DNA from: Sipunculus nudus
Taxonomy: Eukaryota > Annelida > Sipuncula > Golfingiida > Sipunculidae
Reading direction: 5' to 3'
Assembly (NCBI GenBank): GCA_026874595.1
Contig: CM049307.1
Location: 24,280,362-24,344,361, forward strand
Length of the DNA: 64,000 nucleotides
The first letter of the stretch is position 1, and each line of letters starts with the position of its first letter. The notes under the pieces were generated by a model. The model worked only from the letters and a program-made list of their open reading frames with translations. It was not told where the DNA came from and did not search any database. The translations under genes and the position numbers were made by a program. This document shows, piece after piece, positions 35,581-49,300 of the stretch.

Positions 35581-36961
35581 CTCTATTGTAGTCATTTGCT
35601 TTGTCCAGATGCAGGGTCCCACTCTAGGTCACTGGAACTGGAAGTCAGCAATGCCAGGGTTTCTTATTTGTTACAGTCACTGGGGGAGATCCCCTGCTGT
35701 GACAGGTGTACAGATATTCTCATATCACCACCCAAATCCGCCCCATGCAAACAGACCCACTAAGTGTTATGCAGTAATTGTTTTCACTGTATCTGCTTAA
35801 TTGTAATGCTGTTTCCACTCCAATATTCAAAAACTTTCCTTAAAAAAGTAATTCAAGGTGAAATCCAGAAGATGCCATGTTGTGTGAATGTAGCATTTTT
35901 AAAGAAATCAATTTTCTTTTAAATGATTTTAACAAATATAATTAAACCCATCAGTGTGCTTAAATTTATAAAATATGAAGCACATTATGGATAAATAAAG
36001 GCACAATTTAAAATTGTGAAATCTAGATCAAGTATTTTAAAATATTTATTGTTTTGCAAATTTAAAAGATATATTTTTTTGGTAAACAATAAATAAACAT
36101 TTGTATGCATGATGTCGTGTTATCTGACAAGATTGAGATTTATGATGATGCAATTGAGAATTATTAATCAACTTTTATATTCAGATATATATGTTATATT
36201 GGAAATGTACAGAAATATAAACTTATAATAAAAAAAAATTGATGTGATAAAATAATGAGGATCTATTACAAATATTTGTTCATTATTTTCCTACCTCAGC
36301 AGAATTGGAGATCATGCTTTGTTTGCCCTGTATGTATATGCAGAAGTGTTGTTCATCCCACCATCTCTCCCCCACCACCCTCTGCTGCCATTGATTCCTG
36401 TGCACTGGGACATTAGTTTTTTATTGCAAATATGTAAAATTTATTTAATTAAAAAAATAATAGGATTAGAAAAAATTTAGATCTTATTGAAACATATTCT
36501 TGCCTAAGGAAAGTGGAACAAAGTGATCAGCTCTGTCCATTATCTCTCCATTATCATTAAATATATATTAATTATGAAATTTTTCCTACAAGCACTGTTG
36601 AAATAACTTTCATTTGCTTAATGTGTTTGGAATTAAGCTATTTAAGTCTGAAGTTTGAAAGCAAATTATTTCTTCAGTTGTGTATTATTGCAGATGTTAA
36701 AATTGATATAATAAATAAATAAAGAAATAATAAACTTCATATGTTATCAGCTTTGTTTGTATACCAGTCTGTCTGTATTTTTTAAATATTAAGTAATTAT
36801 GAATGAACTTTTTTTTATCCTGTAAGTATATGTTGTAACTCCCACCATTCCACCCCACCCCCCCCCCCACTCCACCACCACCAAGTCCTTTCATCTGTGG
36901 ACTGGGAATATTAGATATATTTCAACTGTATACATTTCATAAAATAAAAAAATACATATAT

Positions 36962-37159
36962 ATGATAAAAATATATATAAAAAATAGGTTCATTGAACAA
37001 ATGTGTAAACTACTGAAATGTCCACTGTTAATCAAAAAGCCAACTAATGATCATGGTAATAGTACAGATCATTTGTTCACAAACTGCTCACATGCTTCAG
37101 TTTCAGCATTAGGAAACACATGGTCAGGTCACAAAATATTATTTGCAACAATTTCTTGA
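36962..37159 (+). other. Possible decayed transposon protein fragment
   Basis: The second half of a 65-codon frame reads STDHLFTNCSHASVSALGNT then WSGHKILFATIS. This resembles the end of a LINE-type endonuclease, where a DH and a later SDH motif occur (here SGH). The evidence is weak and there is no support on either side. 35581-36961 otherwise holds AT-rich DNA with C-rich runs (about 36355-36375, 36850-36890). Confidence 0.25.
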
Positions 37160-37259
37160 TCATCAATACAAACCAATCATATAAACCGACCATGGCCTAT
37201 ATTACCTCTTCCTCTTACACTTCATCTCCACTAGATATTATTTTAGATTTTTACCTTCA

Positions 37260-39860
37260 AGGTCATCTTTAGCTGAGCACAGTGATCCATGGGTCCCTTG
37301 TTTTTAATAATGATTCAAAGAATAAGCTTGTTGTGGCATTATGTTTTTTAGTGATGATTTCCTTTGAAAATCCTTTAAAATTAAGTTTAAACATTTTGTG
37401 ATTTAAAAAATAATAGAATATATATATGTATGCATAATTTTACTTTATGTGAGCCAAACTAAGGATAAATAATGATGCAACTTACTATTCTGAATTAACT
37501 TATATTTTCAGACTTTTTAATGCAAATTTATTAAATTAAAAAAAAAATGAATATGAATATACATGGAAGATATTGATTTGCTAAAAAAAATACTATTTTT
37601 TCCCTATTGGATCATAAAATGCTTTAAGGCTACAAGTTTCATTTATCAAACAGTGGTAATATTTGCTTGTTTTAACTTGCTTATCAAGCTTAGTTTCTGC
37701 TTATTTGGAAATGGAAGATATTAATGTTTTACAGCATTTTATTTTGGTTAATTAATTAATGTGTATTATTATGGTTCAGCTCATGTCCATTATTCTATAA
37801 TTTTCAGGGTTTCATATCTTCCCTGAAACTGAAACTTGTACAAATTTGTATACATGCTTGTGAGCATGAGAGGCTCCTGCATCTTTCATGTCAGAGGGCA
37901 AAATTAATGCCTGCCCCCCCCCCCCCCCCCCCAAATGACAGGTAGTATCTGAGGGGTCTTGTAAATGTCACCCAGGCACTGGACCCCTTTTCTGGCATTT
38001 TTTTACTATTCATGTTACTCTGACAAAAAGACAAGCAACTGTTTCCAGCCAGAGGTTTGTTGACAGTTGTAATGTTACCCTTGTGACACCTAACCAGGAA
38101 TATGCCTCCCTTAGATTGCTTGCTCCATTGATAGAATATTTCCATAAATGGAAATAACACTGGAAATCTATGATGATGAAAAGTCCTAAATGCATAGTGT
38201 CATAGACTGGTAGCACACTCCCACTCCTCTGGGCCAATTGTTTTATTTCCCGCCTGAGAGAAGTAGATTAACAACTTGGAACAAACAACCTTGGCGGGTC
38301 AGGGAGAATTCTGTGGGGTCCTGCAAATTATTTTGGGAGCTGGACCCCATTTGAGGTATATAAAAAAGTTAAATTTGTGCCCTGCATGTGGTCCATAAAA
38401 GGGCACAGTCAACACAACCACTAGGATTTTATTCTCAGAATCACTTTCATCTGAGTGCTGTGATTCAAACTGTTGAAACATTTTGCAATTTTTTTTTAAA
38501 AACGAAATAAATTTTCAGGATATGAATCCAAATCTTCAAATGTGATGAAATATTAGGATCTAACATAAGTGCTCATTTACATGTTTTAAGTTTAAGGTAT
38601 AAATACTTTGTAGTATTTCATTTATATCTTTTAAAGTTGGCAAGGTTTTGCTTTAAATAATACTGGTACACTTAATCAGGAATGTTGGACAAACTTTCAT
38701 AGAATTTAATTTTTTAGCACATACCATATGGCTGCATATTTTACTTTTCATAACTTAATTATATTTACACAAGTTTTTGTTTATGAAATGTATCCTTTCA
38801 TATTATACTTTGGCCCATCACCATCTTTTGTTGTTGCATCATTAAATAGTTTCAGGCCACAGTTTTCATTTATTACACAGTGCAAATGCAATTTATACCT
38901 AGCTTGTTTCAACATACGGGTAATTATCAAATTAGTGTGTGCTCATTTGAAAATAGAAATTTTTAATTTTACATCATTTTATATTAGTTAATAATTTTAA
39001 TCAGTGTTATTATACTTCATGTTCATAAGTTCCCAGTGGCTTTATTAACATGCATATTACAGTCATTTAATTGAAATACTGAAACTTACAAATATGTGAT
39101 CATTAGAGGCTCCTGCATCTTTTGTGTAGTCCATAAAGGTGTACAGTCAGCACAACCACTTGGATTTTATACAAATATTCTCAGAATCATTTTCAGCTGA
39201 GCGCCATGATCCACAGGTCGTTTGTTAGCTCAGCTGACTATAAGTCATCTGAGCTATAGTCGTGGTCCATTGTCCATCGTCCTTCCGTCCGTAGATGTAG
39301 CACGTTTTGAAACCATAAGACCTAAGAATCCAAAATTCGGCATAATGTTAGATGTCCCCAAGATCTCCTACCAAGCTGAAAACTGGGTCTTTGCGACTTT
39401 GTTCCTTTGAGAAATCAAGGAAAAACCTTAATTTTTTATTAAAATCCTATTTTCACACTTCAGGACTGCCTAATATCAAAACTACTCATCTGTTTTTCCT
39501 CATATTTACCCTGAATATTCCCCTATATAGTTCCTATGTACATGCCAGAAATTATGTCTGTATTATATAATTTTAAAAAGTTATGGGCCCAAACATGATG
39601 CATTTTGTAAAAAATCAGGAAAGATATTTGATCACTTAACACAAAACATGTTAAAGCCATGAACTTTTTTTCCAGTAATATAACTTTTATTAATCAAAAT
39701 TAAATTTTAGACCCAAAACTAGATCAAAATCTTTTAAATTTTTTGATATATTAACAAAAATAAAAAATTGGTACTGTAAATTTTGCCCAACTTTGACCAT
39801 GGCACGTTTTTTTCCTGTAAGTACTGTGGATTTAATTTTCACAGCATGTTTTTGTTAGCA
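37260..39860 (+). repeat. Dispersed repeat family, composite of several copies (plus)
   Basis: AGCTGAGCACAGTGATCCAT then GGGTCCCTTGTTTTT at 37271-37305 and CAGCTGAGCGCCATGATCCA near 39195 are repeat ends. 37610-37810 and 38780-39010 are inverted relatives of 23440-23700. 38600-38640 is the inverse of 23800-23850. A second module (TTAGCTCAGCTGACTATAAG onward) occupies 39225-39860 and matches 34855. A poly-C run lies at 37914-37932. All open frames here follow the repeat and are not genes. Confidence 0.7.
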
Positions 39861-41334
39861 TTTTTTTCTGTTAACACCAAAAATTTTAAACCAGTTGATC
39901 AAAAACTAGATTTTATTCAAGTTTTCAAGCACCATGTAACATATTGTTTACATCAAGCTAGTGTTATGCAGTTTGCAAGAGCTCAGCTCCCCAGCTTCAG
40001 CTCTCAGTTCCTAAAATTTGGCATACAATTAGATGTCTCTAAAATCCCCTACCATGCCAAGAATTTGGTCACTAGGACTAACTTCGCGATATTAATGAAA
40101 AACTTCATTTTTCCATTAAAAACCCATTGTTACACTTCAAGACTATTAATGTTTTTATGAGACCATGTCAGACCTTAGCTCCCCCCAGGCCCTCTTTAGT
40201 CACCTGTATGTTGACCTTGTTGACCTTTCATCAAATTATGCACGCTTGACGGGAGGCATACACTGGGGCAGCCAGGCAGCTAGTGCTTAGCCACAGTTGA
40301 TCCAGGTGTCCAACCCAACTCATCTAGTTGTTTTAACTAACAATATAACAATAAATTAATAAATTTTTATTGGTTTTTAATAACAAATTAAAGAAAAATG
40401 GAAAAGGAATTTGTTAGTTGATAATAACGTGGAAGTTAACTTGCAGTTACTGATGATATAAGAATCTTGTATCGATTAATAGATGGTCACGTATTCCAAA
40501 TAACACCATGCAGTCACCTATGGTATTTTTCAGTTCAATTTTAATGATAAAAAAATAAATCATATTATTCATTACTAATCATTAGGGATCATATGAAGGA
40601 AATTAATGATAGACAAAGATGCAGTTGATAATATTAATCTAGATTCCTGCTGTGTCTAGTGTGTACATTGATGTGAAATTAGTCCAAAATGAATATATTA
40701 CATTTATTTTTTTTAATATGAATAAAAGCCATAAAACCAGATACTTATGATCATTATTTAAATGTGTAAATTTTGTATATTCATTGTTTGTTGAAAAATG
40801 AATAAATACCAGACATGGTGTGAATACTTTGCAAATGTATTTGAATACGATTATTAATATGTACTCCATTATAAAATTTCTTGCATAAGAATGGGAATTC
40901 AGGTAAAAATGAAAGTATATGAATACCAGTGCAAATACTTTCAAAATGTATTCATGAATGCATTCATGAATATATTCTTTGATATTATTTTAATAATCAT
41001 TTCAGTTGTATTTTATTTTAAAAATCATATGATTCTCTTACTATTTTTAATAAAAATTATATTTGGGACAATTTGTAATTATTTTTAATAAATAGTTAAA
41101 CTTTTATATTATATGTTCTGCTTATAAGTTATATGGCCAAGTCAAAATCTGTGTGACAATAGCACTCCATTTGTTAATAAAATAAATGAAATCAATCCTC
41201 TTCCCTATCTCCAAAGATACTATCAAAATCATACATAAGCTAAACACCCACAACTCATAATACAGCTTATATTTATTTCCACACAAAACAAGCATGTGCC
41301 TCATTTCTAAATCATATTTTTTTATCATATATAA
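39861..41334. other. Intergenic or 5' intron DNA
   Basis: AT-rich. A shorter repeat-like piece (about 40000-40145) echoes the family (AGCTC, GGCATACAATTAGATGTC, CCTACCATGCC). No exon with a convincing splice pair is seen, so the MAD1L1 5' UTR exon remains unplaced. Confidence 0.4.
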
Positions 41335-41380
41335 CAGCTGAGCGCCGTGACCCATGGGTCCCTTGTTTTTTATGTTGCAG
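41335..41380 (+). promoter_or_regulatory. MAD1L1 3' splice site built on a repeat end
   Basis: CAGCTGAGCGCCGTGACCCA then TGGGTCCCTTG (41335-41365) is the end of the dispersed repeat. It runs directly into TTTTTTATGTTGCAG, the acceptor of the first coding exon. The CCCTTGTTTTT part of the pyrimidine tract is also present at another copy (37293-37304). Confidence 0.6.
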
Positions 41381-41554
41381 GCCGTATTGATTGAGGGAAT
41401 ATGGAGGGGACAGGTGACTCTTCCAAGTTGAAGGGGATGATGTCTGAACTGGACGTTTTTCTGACCAGCCGGTCTCATTACTCCCACGACAGTCGTGACA
41501 TCAGCGGCTTCTACATGGACTCCAGCACAAAGACCTCCTCCCTCAGAGATGCTG
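41381..41554 (+). CDS. MAD1L1: MAD1L1 exon with start codon (residues 1-51)
   Basis: Acceptor TTGCAG ends at 41380; 20 bases of 5' UTR precede the ATG at 41401; the donor is GCTG/GTCAGA, phase 1. It encodes a serine-rich N-terminus (MEGTGDSSKLKGMMSELDVF) not predicted as coiled coil, like the variable N-terminus of other MAD1 proteins. The ATG is the first in the exon. An upstream non-coding exon is required. Confidence 0.85.
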
Positions 41555-44500
41555 GTCAGACAAATGATTTATATTTGTACATTTTCAATTTATAAAGGTT
41601 TCAGACTGTCAATCATAATGAAGGGATTGTCAATCAAATATGACTTGTTATTACCATGGCCCCATTGGCCCTGTTTCTTTAAGGCATTCACAAGTGTTAT
41701 TGGTTTTTCTGTTATACTGTAATTAATTACAGTTATATCTTAAGATGCCCCATAGAAAAACTGTGGACATGCACCAATGGTTCAATGATACTTTTGGTTT
41801 AGATATTGGATGGTTATTTTAAAGGGGCCCTGATGTCTGACACCTATTTGGGGACCCATTCCAGTGTCTGAGGTCTTTTAACTAAAGAAAATCCCTCGAA
41901 CCTTTTAATGAAAACAGGTCAGCAACTCAGACTCCACTGCAAACAGGGTGTTTGTTTTATTTAAATCCACTTGTTTTTAACATGTGGGGGCCAACCAAAA
42001 TAATCCAAACACATTCAATTAGGACATCTGGTGGCAAGTCAGACAGACCAAGGGTTTAGCAATGACGTTTTGCAAATAGCATTTTGAACTAGTGACCTTT
42101 CAACTTCTGTTCATATTCAATCAACCACCTAAGGTCATGTGGTTTTTCTGAGTGTCAGCATTGTTGTGTTTACAAACAGCTAGTAGATAACAAAAGCTTA
42201 TATAGCCATCATGTAGGTGGTATAAATACTTTTTCTCAACAGGAATCAACAGTTCATTATGGTAATAGGTACACAGAGTAAGCCAGAAATCACATAGATT
42301 CTATTGGAAAGGTCGGAGAATAGCTGGCTTTAAATTTATTAGATTGAGATTAGTTTGATTCTGTAATTCTTGAATTTATACAATAAATTGGAGTAAGGAC
42401 TAATATATTCTTAACATATGATTATCAATTAATTCCTTTTTACCTGGAAAAAATAAAAATCCCCATTTACCAGTTTAAGATTTGTTAGTGCTGTATAAAA
42501 AATGGAGACTTCCACTCTCAACATTGTTTAATTATTTTTTTTTTGACAAAAAGTATCAATTTTGTGTTTCCAGCATCTGAGTGTGAACAAAAAGCAGAGA
42601 TATTGGCAGCTAAAAACCAGATTACAATGCTGAAGCGTAAGCTCTCCTCACTGGAAACCACCAGGAAAAAGGCCAGATACGACCACGAGAGAGATATGGA
42701 GACACTACAGCAGGATGTCAAGGTTATTAAGTCTGCAGTACTGTACCCTATGACCCCTTTTTCTCATATTATACTGCACTTAAGATTATCTCCATTTAAT
42801 CCCAAAGTGATAGTCTTTGCATTATGCAGCAGATTTTAATTTAAACTGCTGTGAAAACGAGTCTTGATCCAGTTTTCCAACTGTTGCCAGCCTAAACTGG
42901 CTTCTTTTCCTTACATTTAAAGTGTCTATTATATTTTGTTAGTCCATCTTTGGTGATAAAAATCACCATATTATAAATCTTGCTTTTCATTAATTAACTT
43001 TCTGGATTCAGGCTTTTATTTATTATTCTGGAATTCAGTGGTCATCAGTTGCTTTTTGTGGCCACACTTTCTGCCAAAGAATAACTGCCAGTAATTCCAG
43101 AAAGTCAGTAATCAAGGGACATAAAAGTCGGTTACAGTTAAAAATTTGTTACTTTGAGAAATCTGAAAAAAACGGAGTATTTAGATTTTACCAAATTATT
43201 GAGTACATCAAAGTAATATTTCATTAATGCTATATAATAGTACTTTAAACTTTGAAAAAAAAAATTTATTTAGGTTTAAGCATTTATGCCATTCACCAAT
43301 TATTTCTCAAATGAAGTGTAACTAAGTTGACCGTCCATATCAGTTGATTTGTCATCGCAATTTTCCCACTGAAATGGCCGTACCAGGCATATAATTGACT
43401 GACATGGGCACTGTGAGCACTTGGAAACCCACTTCTGTGCAAAACTGTGACCAGCAAATGGCTGCTGGCCTGAAACAGCACCTGTTTCTGCCCATTCACC
43501 AATCATATGCAAAGAGGGAAACCAGTGGGTCACCTGATCTGATCAACCAATAAGTACCCATAGTTGCTTATGCTTGTTTATTTTTGCAGATATACATGGT
43601 AATTATGATCTACAAATTTATCAAGTTTAGGTTTCACTTGGGAGTGAAAATGCTTTGATACTTACATCATTTTCTTTAACTCATCAATCACTTGATTTCT
43701 TATGTATTTAACAAATAAGTGCAGAAACCCTGATGTAATCATTTCAAAACTGAACATATATATTATTCATGCAAATAATATGTCCAGATGACATTTTTGT
43801 TATGCTTGATAGGCTCCTGAGTGCCCTCCAAATGGGTCCAAAGGTTAAGTGGAAATGCCGCCATCGGGGGCAGCCATATACAATTTCCAGTTCAGAAACA
43901 ATAAGTGATCAACCAAATCCCTTAGAATCTTTGATTATTGCTGCCATCTAACAACACTTCCAATCTATCTGTTACTTATCAAAATATTTTACTCATATCA
44001 CTGGAGCATCTGTTTCAAAGAAATAAGGTGTGATACTGTCAAACACAACCCATGATGTCTGGGCTAACCAGCATTGTAACCAATATGCACATCCCTTGAT
44101 TAAAGGCCTACTTCCATGAAAAAAATAAAATGAAATACTACTGAAGGTTTATTCATTTACATGTATATGTATAAATTATGGTATAATAAAATCAAGCTTT
44201 GCGCACTTAACCGTTAAAATTTAAATCGAAAGACCCGTAATCCACCCCACTCAGGGGCCCCAAGCCAAACAGAAGCGTCCTGGCCAAGGCGATTGTGACG
44301 TCACAACCAGACCACACCGGGTGGTATTGTAATGGCATCAGTTGAGTTTCACACGATCTGGGGAAAATATCCCAAAGTATTGCGTCGTCGGGTTGAGCAG
44401 TAACATCAAGGGTGATAGTGTGAGCTTAATAATATTTTAACAAGTGTATAAGCCACATGTTCGTGCCAAATGGACAGGATTTCCTTTATACTTTATAGAA

Positions 44501-45543
44501 GAGGACGAACTGGACCCGGCCGGGCATGATCTGGGAAGGGGATTCCCCAGGTTTGGCCACTGACATGAGGGTGCGGACGGACTTTTCCTGACATTTAGAC
44601 ACCTTTGTTGCCACTCTATATCCGTTACATGCGTAGGCTGCTAACTAGGAAATGATGCTGCTTTTGATCTTTACGACTCCTGTATCTCTAAGTCTTCAAC
44701 TTTGCACCTGTTATTCCCCGACTCGGCCTTGACACGTTAGGAGCTGGCACCACGCAGTCTGCACAGACGCCGGATCAGGATTTCAAGCGACATGTTATAT
44801 GACAACCAACATATAGCTGCTTGTTGATCGTATAAGTTTAATAATATCAAACTGATCAATCAATTAATTTATTATTAAATGTGTTTGAACGCTTGTAAAT
44901 GATAAAAACTTTATTTTTTATTTTGGGACTTTTTTTTACAAGTTTCAAGACACATATGACCGAAGGGGTCACGTAAAGCTCGGTGCATGGTGCCTCAGCA
45001 AAGGCATTAACATGGGAGAAACAATTAATAGGATTCTTAAAAAAATAAACCCACGTTAAAAAACCGTTACTCATTGTTGACAATAATTAAAATAATTCAT
45101 TTTAATATTTCAAATCTTTTGAAATATCAGAAAATAAACAATTTAAAAAATTATACCATGCATTTCAGCATATTTTAATTCTGTGCCCAAATAATATGAA
45201 AAAATTGGCCTCGTAATGGCTTCCTTACATTAAACGTGTGTGTTGTATATGGGTTTGGGATATTTTCACTGTTTGATATTTTTTTTAAAGTTTTCTTTTA
45301 AGTATCTGTAATGATAAAACGTTATATTGTTTTAAAAATGTGTATTTGTTATATAAAATGTGATAAGCAATGTTTTATCCATTTTTTATATAACAAATAA
45401 AAACAAATTCCATGCCAAGTCAGCACACACGCATACATATTAATTTAAGAGGTGTGTTTAAAATGTAATAAGTATGTAAATTTAAGTATGTAATACTTGT
45501 ATATGAAATATTAATATATAACGTTTATACATATGTAAATATG

Positions 45544-45581
<38 letters not shown>

Positions 45582-46322
45582 AGATATATAAAGATAGACA
45601 CTTGTAGTATGTATATAACAAAATATCAAATCAATTACCCAGTCAGTCATAAAGAGAACTCCAAATCTGTTTCAGCAGTCTCTCTCCTTCCTTGTTAGTA
45701 TGATTTGCCATATTGCACTCAAAGATGTTACACTTGAACCTTCAGATGATACACTGGCTGAAGTATCCATGCATTTAGTCCAAATATACCTATACACATA
45801 CTGATCAACCTTACCAAAGACAACATATGGGTAATTTTGTATAATTTTAAATGATAATTTATTGTAAATGTACTTTTCTTGGAATTAAATCTGCTATCAT
45901 GCAGAGTATTATGCCTGGAATGTATGGTTTCTGGACACATTTTTTTATATTACACAATTCTTAAATTGGAGGATACTAAAAGTACCCCTGAAATCCAGAT
46001 AAACGGTTTTACATCAGCCCAAACAAAAACAGAGCAATTATTCTTAAAATCTTGCTTGTAAATTTTTATTTGCACAAGTAAAGCCTAGCTGAGGCAGTAT
46101 GGCAAGAACTTTACCTATAACATTGCCAACATAAAACAGATTAATAATAGTCATGGGGCTTTCCGTCTGGTGGAGTGTTATATACAGAACTGTATCATAC
46201 ATATATATACTGTGTATAATTATATTGTCACTGTGTGTGTGATTTTTTATAATAAACATGACTCTTTCATAATTCATTTAAAAATGTGAATTTCATGATT
46301 TGTATTATGTATTTCAAATTCA

Positions 46323-46390
<68 letters not shown>

Positions 46391-49300
46391 TATATATATA
46401 TTAAATTATAAAAGGAAAGAGTGTAAATTATATAAATGTATCATTTCCATGATGCGGGGGGGGGGGGGGGGTTACTTAAAATTAGTACCACCCTCCATCG
46501 GGATGGTTGTGGTACGTATACAGCTTCATTTAAGACTAGCCCCGTGTGTGGTACTATAACTTGAGTATAAGGTTACAAGTATTTATGAGACAAGGCCTGC
46601 TAAGTAAAAACTCGCTTTACGAAAAGTATATATAATTATACTACTGCTAAACAAAAAAGCGCTTATCAATGTCAAAACAACAATTTTGCATTTCTGATTA
46701 TGAAGCATGCATGTATAAATTATGATAAAAAGAAAGGACCAGCGCTTTATTCATACGACAAAACCATGTTGCTTATCAGCTGATTTTTGCAGAACCACCA
46801 CGGCACCAGTCACAACATTGTAACAGTTAATGTTATCACAACAACAAACTTTGTTGCAAAGCGTCGCGGGCGATATTGAACAAACTCGACCAAGTCAAGA
46901 ATCACCATCGGCATCTTGTACTACTCTACATTTTCTTGCTATAAATATTATATAAATGAATAATCTCGTTATTTTGATAATAATCACCAGATTGAGAATA
47001 TCCCTTAAAATTCCCACAGACTCCATCCTCGATTTTGTACAGCCTGTCACTTCGTCACTGGAATCAAACTTGTTGGCGTGTTGGCTTGCAGCGGCCGCTG
47101 TCTGTGTCACCGACTTCTGTTTCTAACAACGTATACATGGCCCAAAATTACATGAGGCTTAATGTCGAAGTTGCCATAAATCTACAGATCTAAATTCGCC
47201 GCTTTATTCTCCTTTAACGTGTCTCAGACATTGTCATCTTACGATGATTCCTCCGCCTCGCTTGATCAGATCGACCCGTCGGCCTTGCTGAAACCACGTG
47301 GACGCGCAACCGGGGTTCTGGTTGTGACGTCACACACGTCCCAAGGGCTGTCTCAACTTTTTCAGGGGGCTCCCAGGACTGTTCACATATTCGTTCCTAT
47401 CACGGATAGTAGCTCCCCAATGTCAGTAATTTTTACATCAATTCTATTTGTAGGTTCATACCTTTCATATATGCAAAAACACCCTGTGGGTGGAAGTAGG
47501 CCTTTAACAACCACCTGTAATTATATCTTTTGTAGTTAGGTTGGTCTTCCAAAGCAGGGACCACTGTTGTAAGTTCAGTCTGTTCAGTTATCATTAATGG
47601 TTAATCATTAATTTGAACAAAAGACCAATTATCAGTAACAATTAAAAAATATAAAGCCCATGTATAAAGGATATTTTTATGGATATTTTTGTGCTTTTCA
47701 CATAATTCATTTATTTCTTTAAAAAAAATGTCATGATTATAATCATTTCATTGTTACAGCGTATGACAGGGACCTGTGAGACCCTGAAAGATGAAAATCT
47801 CAGTCTTCTTAAAAAGCTGGAGGACAGCCAAAAACAGGTCAAAGAAACTCGTTCTGAGATGCAGAAAATCAAAGCTGTGTGTGAGGAGAGGGTGCTGGCC
47901 GCCCAGGGGGAGACGCTGAAACTGCAGGACAGGTTACACGAGGTAAGTCATAAAAGGGCTGTATGGAGGCAGTACTGTCGCCCAGGGGGAGACGCTGAAA
48001 CTGCAGGACAGGTTACACGAGGTAAGTCATTATAGGGATGTAAGGAGAGGGTTCTGGCCACCCAGGGGGAGAAGCTAAAACTTAAGGACAGGTTACATGA
48101 GGTAAGTCATTATAGGGCTTTAAGGTGAGGGTGCTGGCCTCCACGGGAGATGCTGATTCTGCAAGATAGGTTACACGAAGTAAATCATTATTGGCCTGTT
48201 AGGAAAGGGTACGGACGTCCAGGGGGAGACACTGAAACTGCAGGACAGGTTATGAGAGGTAAGTTGTTATAGGGCTGTAAGGAGAGGGTGCTGGCCGCCC
48301 AGGGGGAGACACTGAAACTGCAGGACAGGTTACACAAGGTAAGTCATTATAGGGCTGTAAGGAGAGGGTGCTGGCAGCCCTGGGGGAGACACTGAAACTG
48401 CAGGACAGGTTACAAGAGGTAAGTCATTCTAGGTCTGTAAGGAGAGGGTGCTGGCAGCCCGGGGGTAGAAGCTGAAACTACAGGACAGGTTACACAAGGT
48501 AAGTCATTATAGGGCTGTAAGGAGAGGGTGCTGGCAGCCCAGGGGTAGAAGCTGAAACTACAGGACAGGTTACACGAGATAAATCATTATAGGGCTGTAA
48601 GGAGAGGGTGCTGGCCGCCCAGGGGGAGACACTGAAACTGCAGGACAGGTTACACGAGATAAATCATTATAGGGCTGTGAGGAGAAGGTGCTGGCTGCCA
48701 AGGGGGAGACGCTGAAACTGCAGGACAGGTTACACGAGGTAAGTCATTCTAGGTCTGTGGGGCATCATGACCCTCAGTTTGTCATATATTGCGATACTTT
48801 ACTTACAATATGATAAATGATATGATACATGTATAATACATGTACATGTATATACAAATACATATATTATGGTTTACACCTTTTCTGTTGAATGTATGTG
48901 ATTTCTGACTTACTATGTGTACATATTTATGAACTGTAGGTAATTCCTGTAAAGAAAAGTTCATATAATGCCTGAGATGATCTGTGAGATCGTTTATATA
49001 CAAGCTGTTAGTAAACATGGTACATGCGCTAATTTTGACAAACAGAAAAACCAAGGGACCTAAGGTGGTTGAGTGCAAAAGCCTTTTGCAAAACTCGGGT
49101 TTGTTTGACTTGCCACCAGATTGCCTTGTTGAATGTGTTTGGTTTGTTTTGGCTGCCCCCCCCCCCCACATGTTATTAACACGTTGATTTAAACAAAAGG
49201 AACAACCTGTCTTCAGCTGGATCAGCATTTTCTTGCCTGTGTTATAAAAGGTTCATAGGATTATCTTTGGGGTAATAGACATCATATATTGGAATAGGTA

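Noticed and set aside
47219-47539. 106-codon plus-strand frame upstream of MAD1L1 exon 3
   Set aside because: It lies in the right arm of the TTAA-flanked element and runs out through its terminus; MAD1 phases join exon 2 directly to 47760.
47884-48760. Multiple alternative MAD1L1 exons from the 80-bp array
   Set aside because: No acceptor precedes the later copies and the frame hits TAG at about 48034, so they are a repeat with donors, not separate coding exons.
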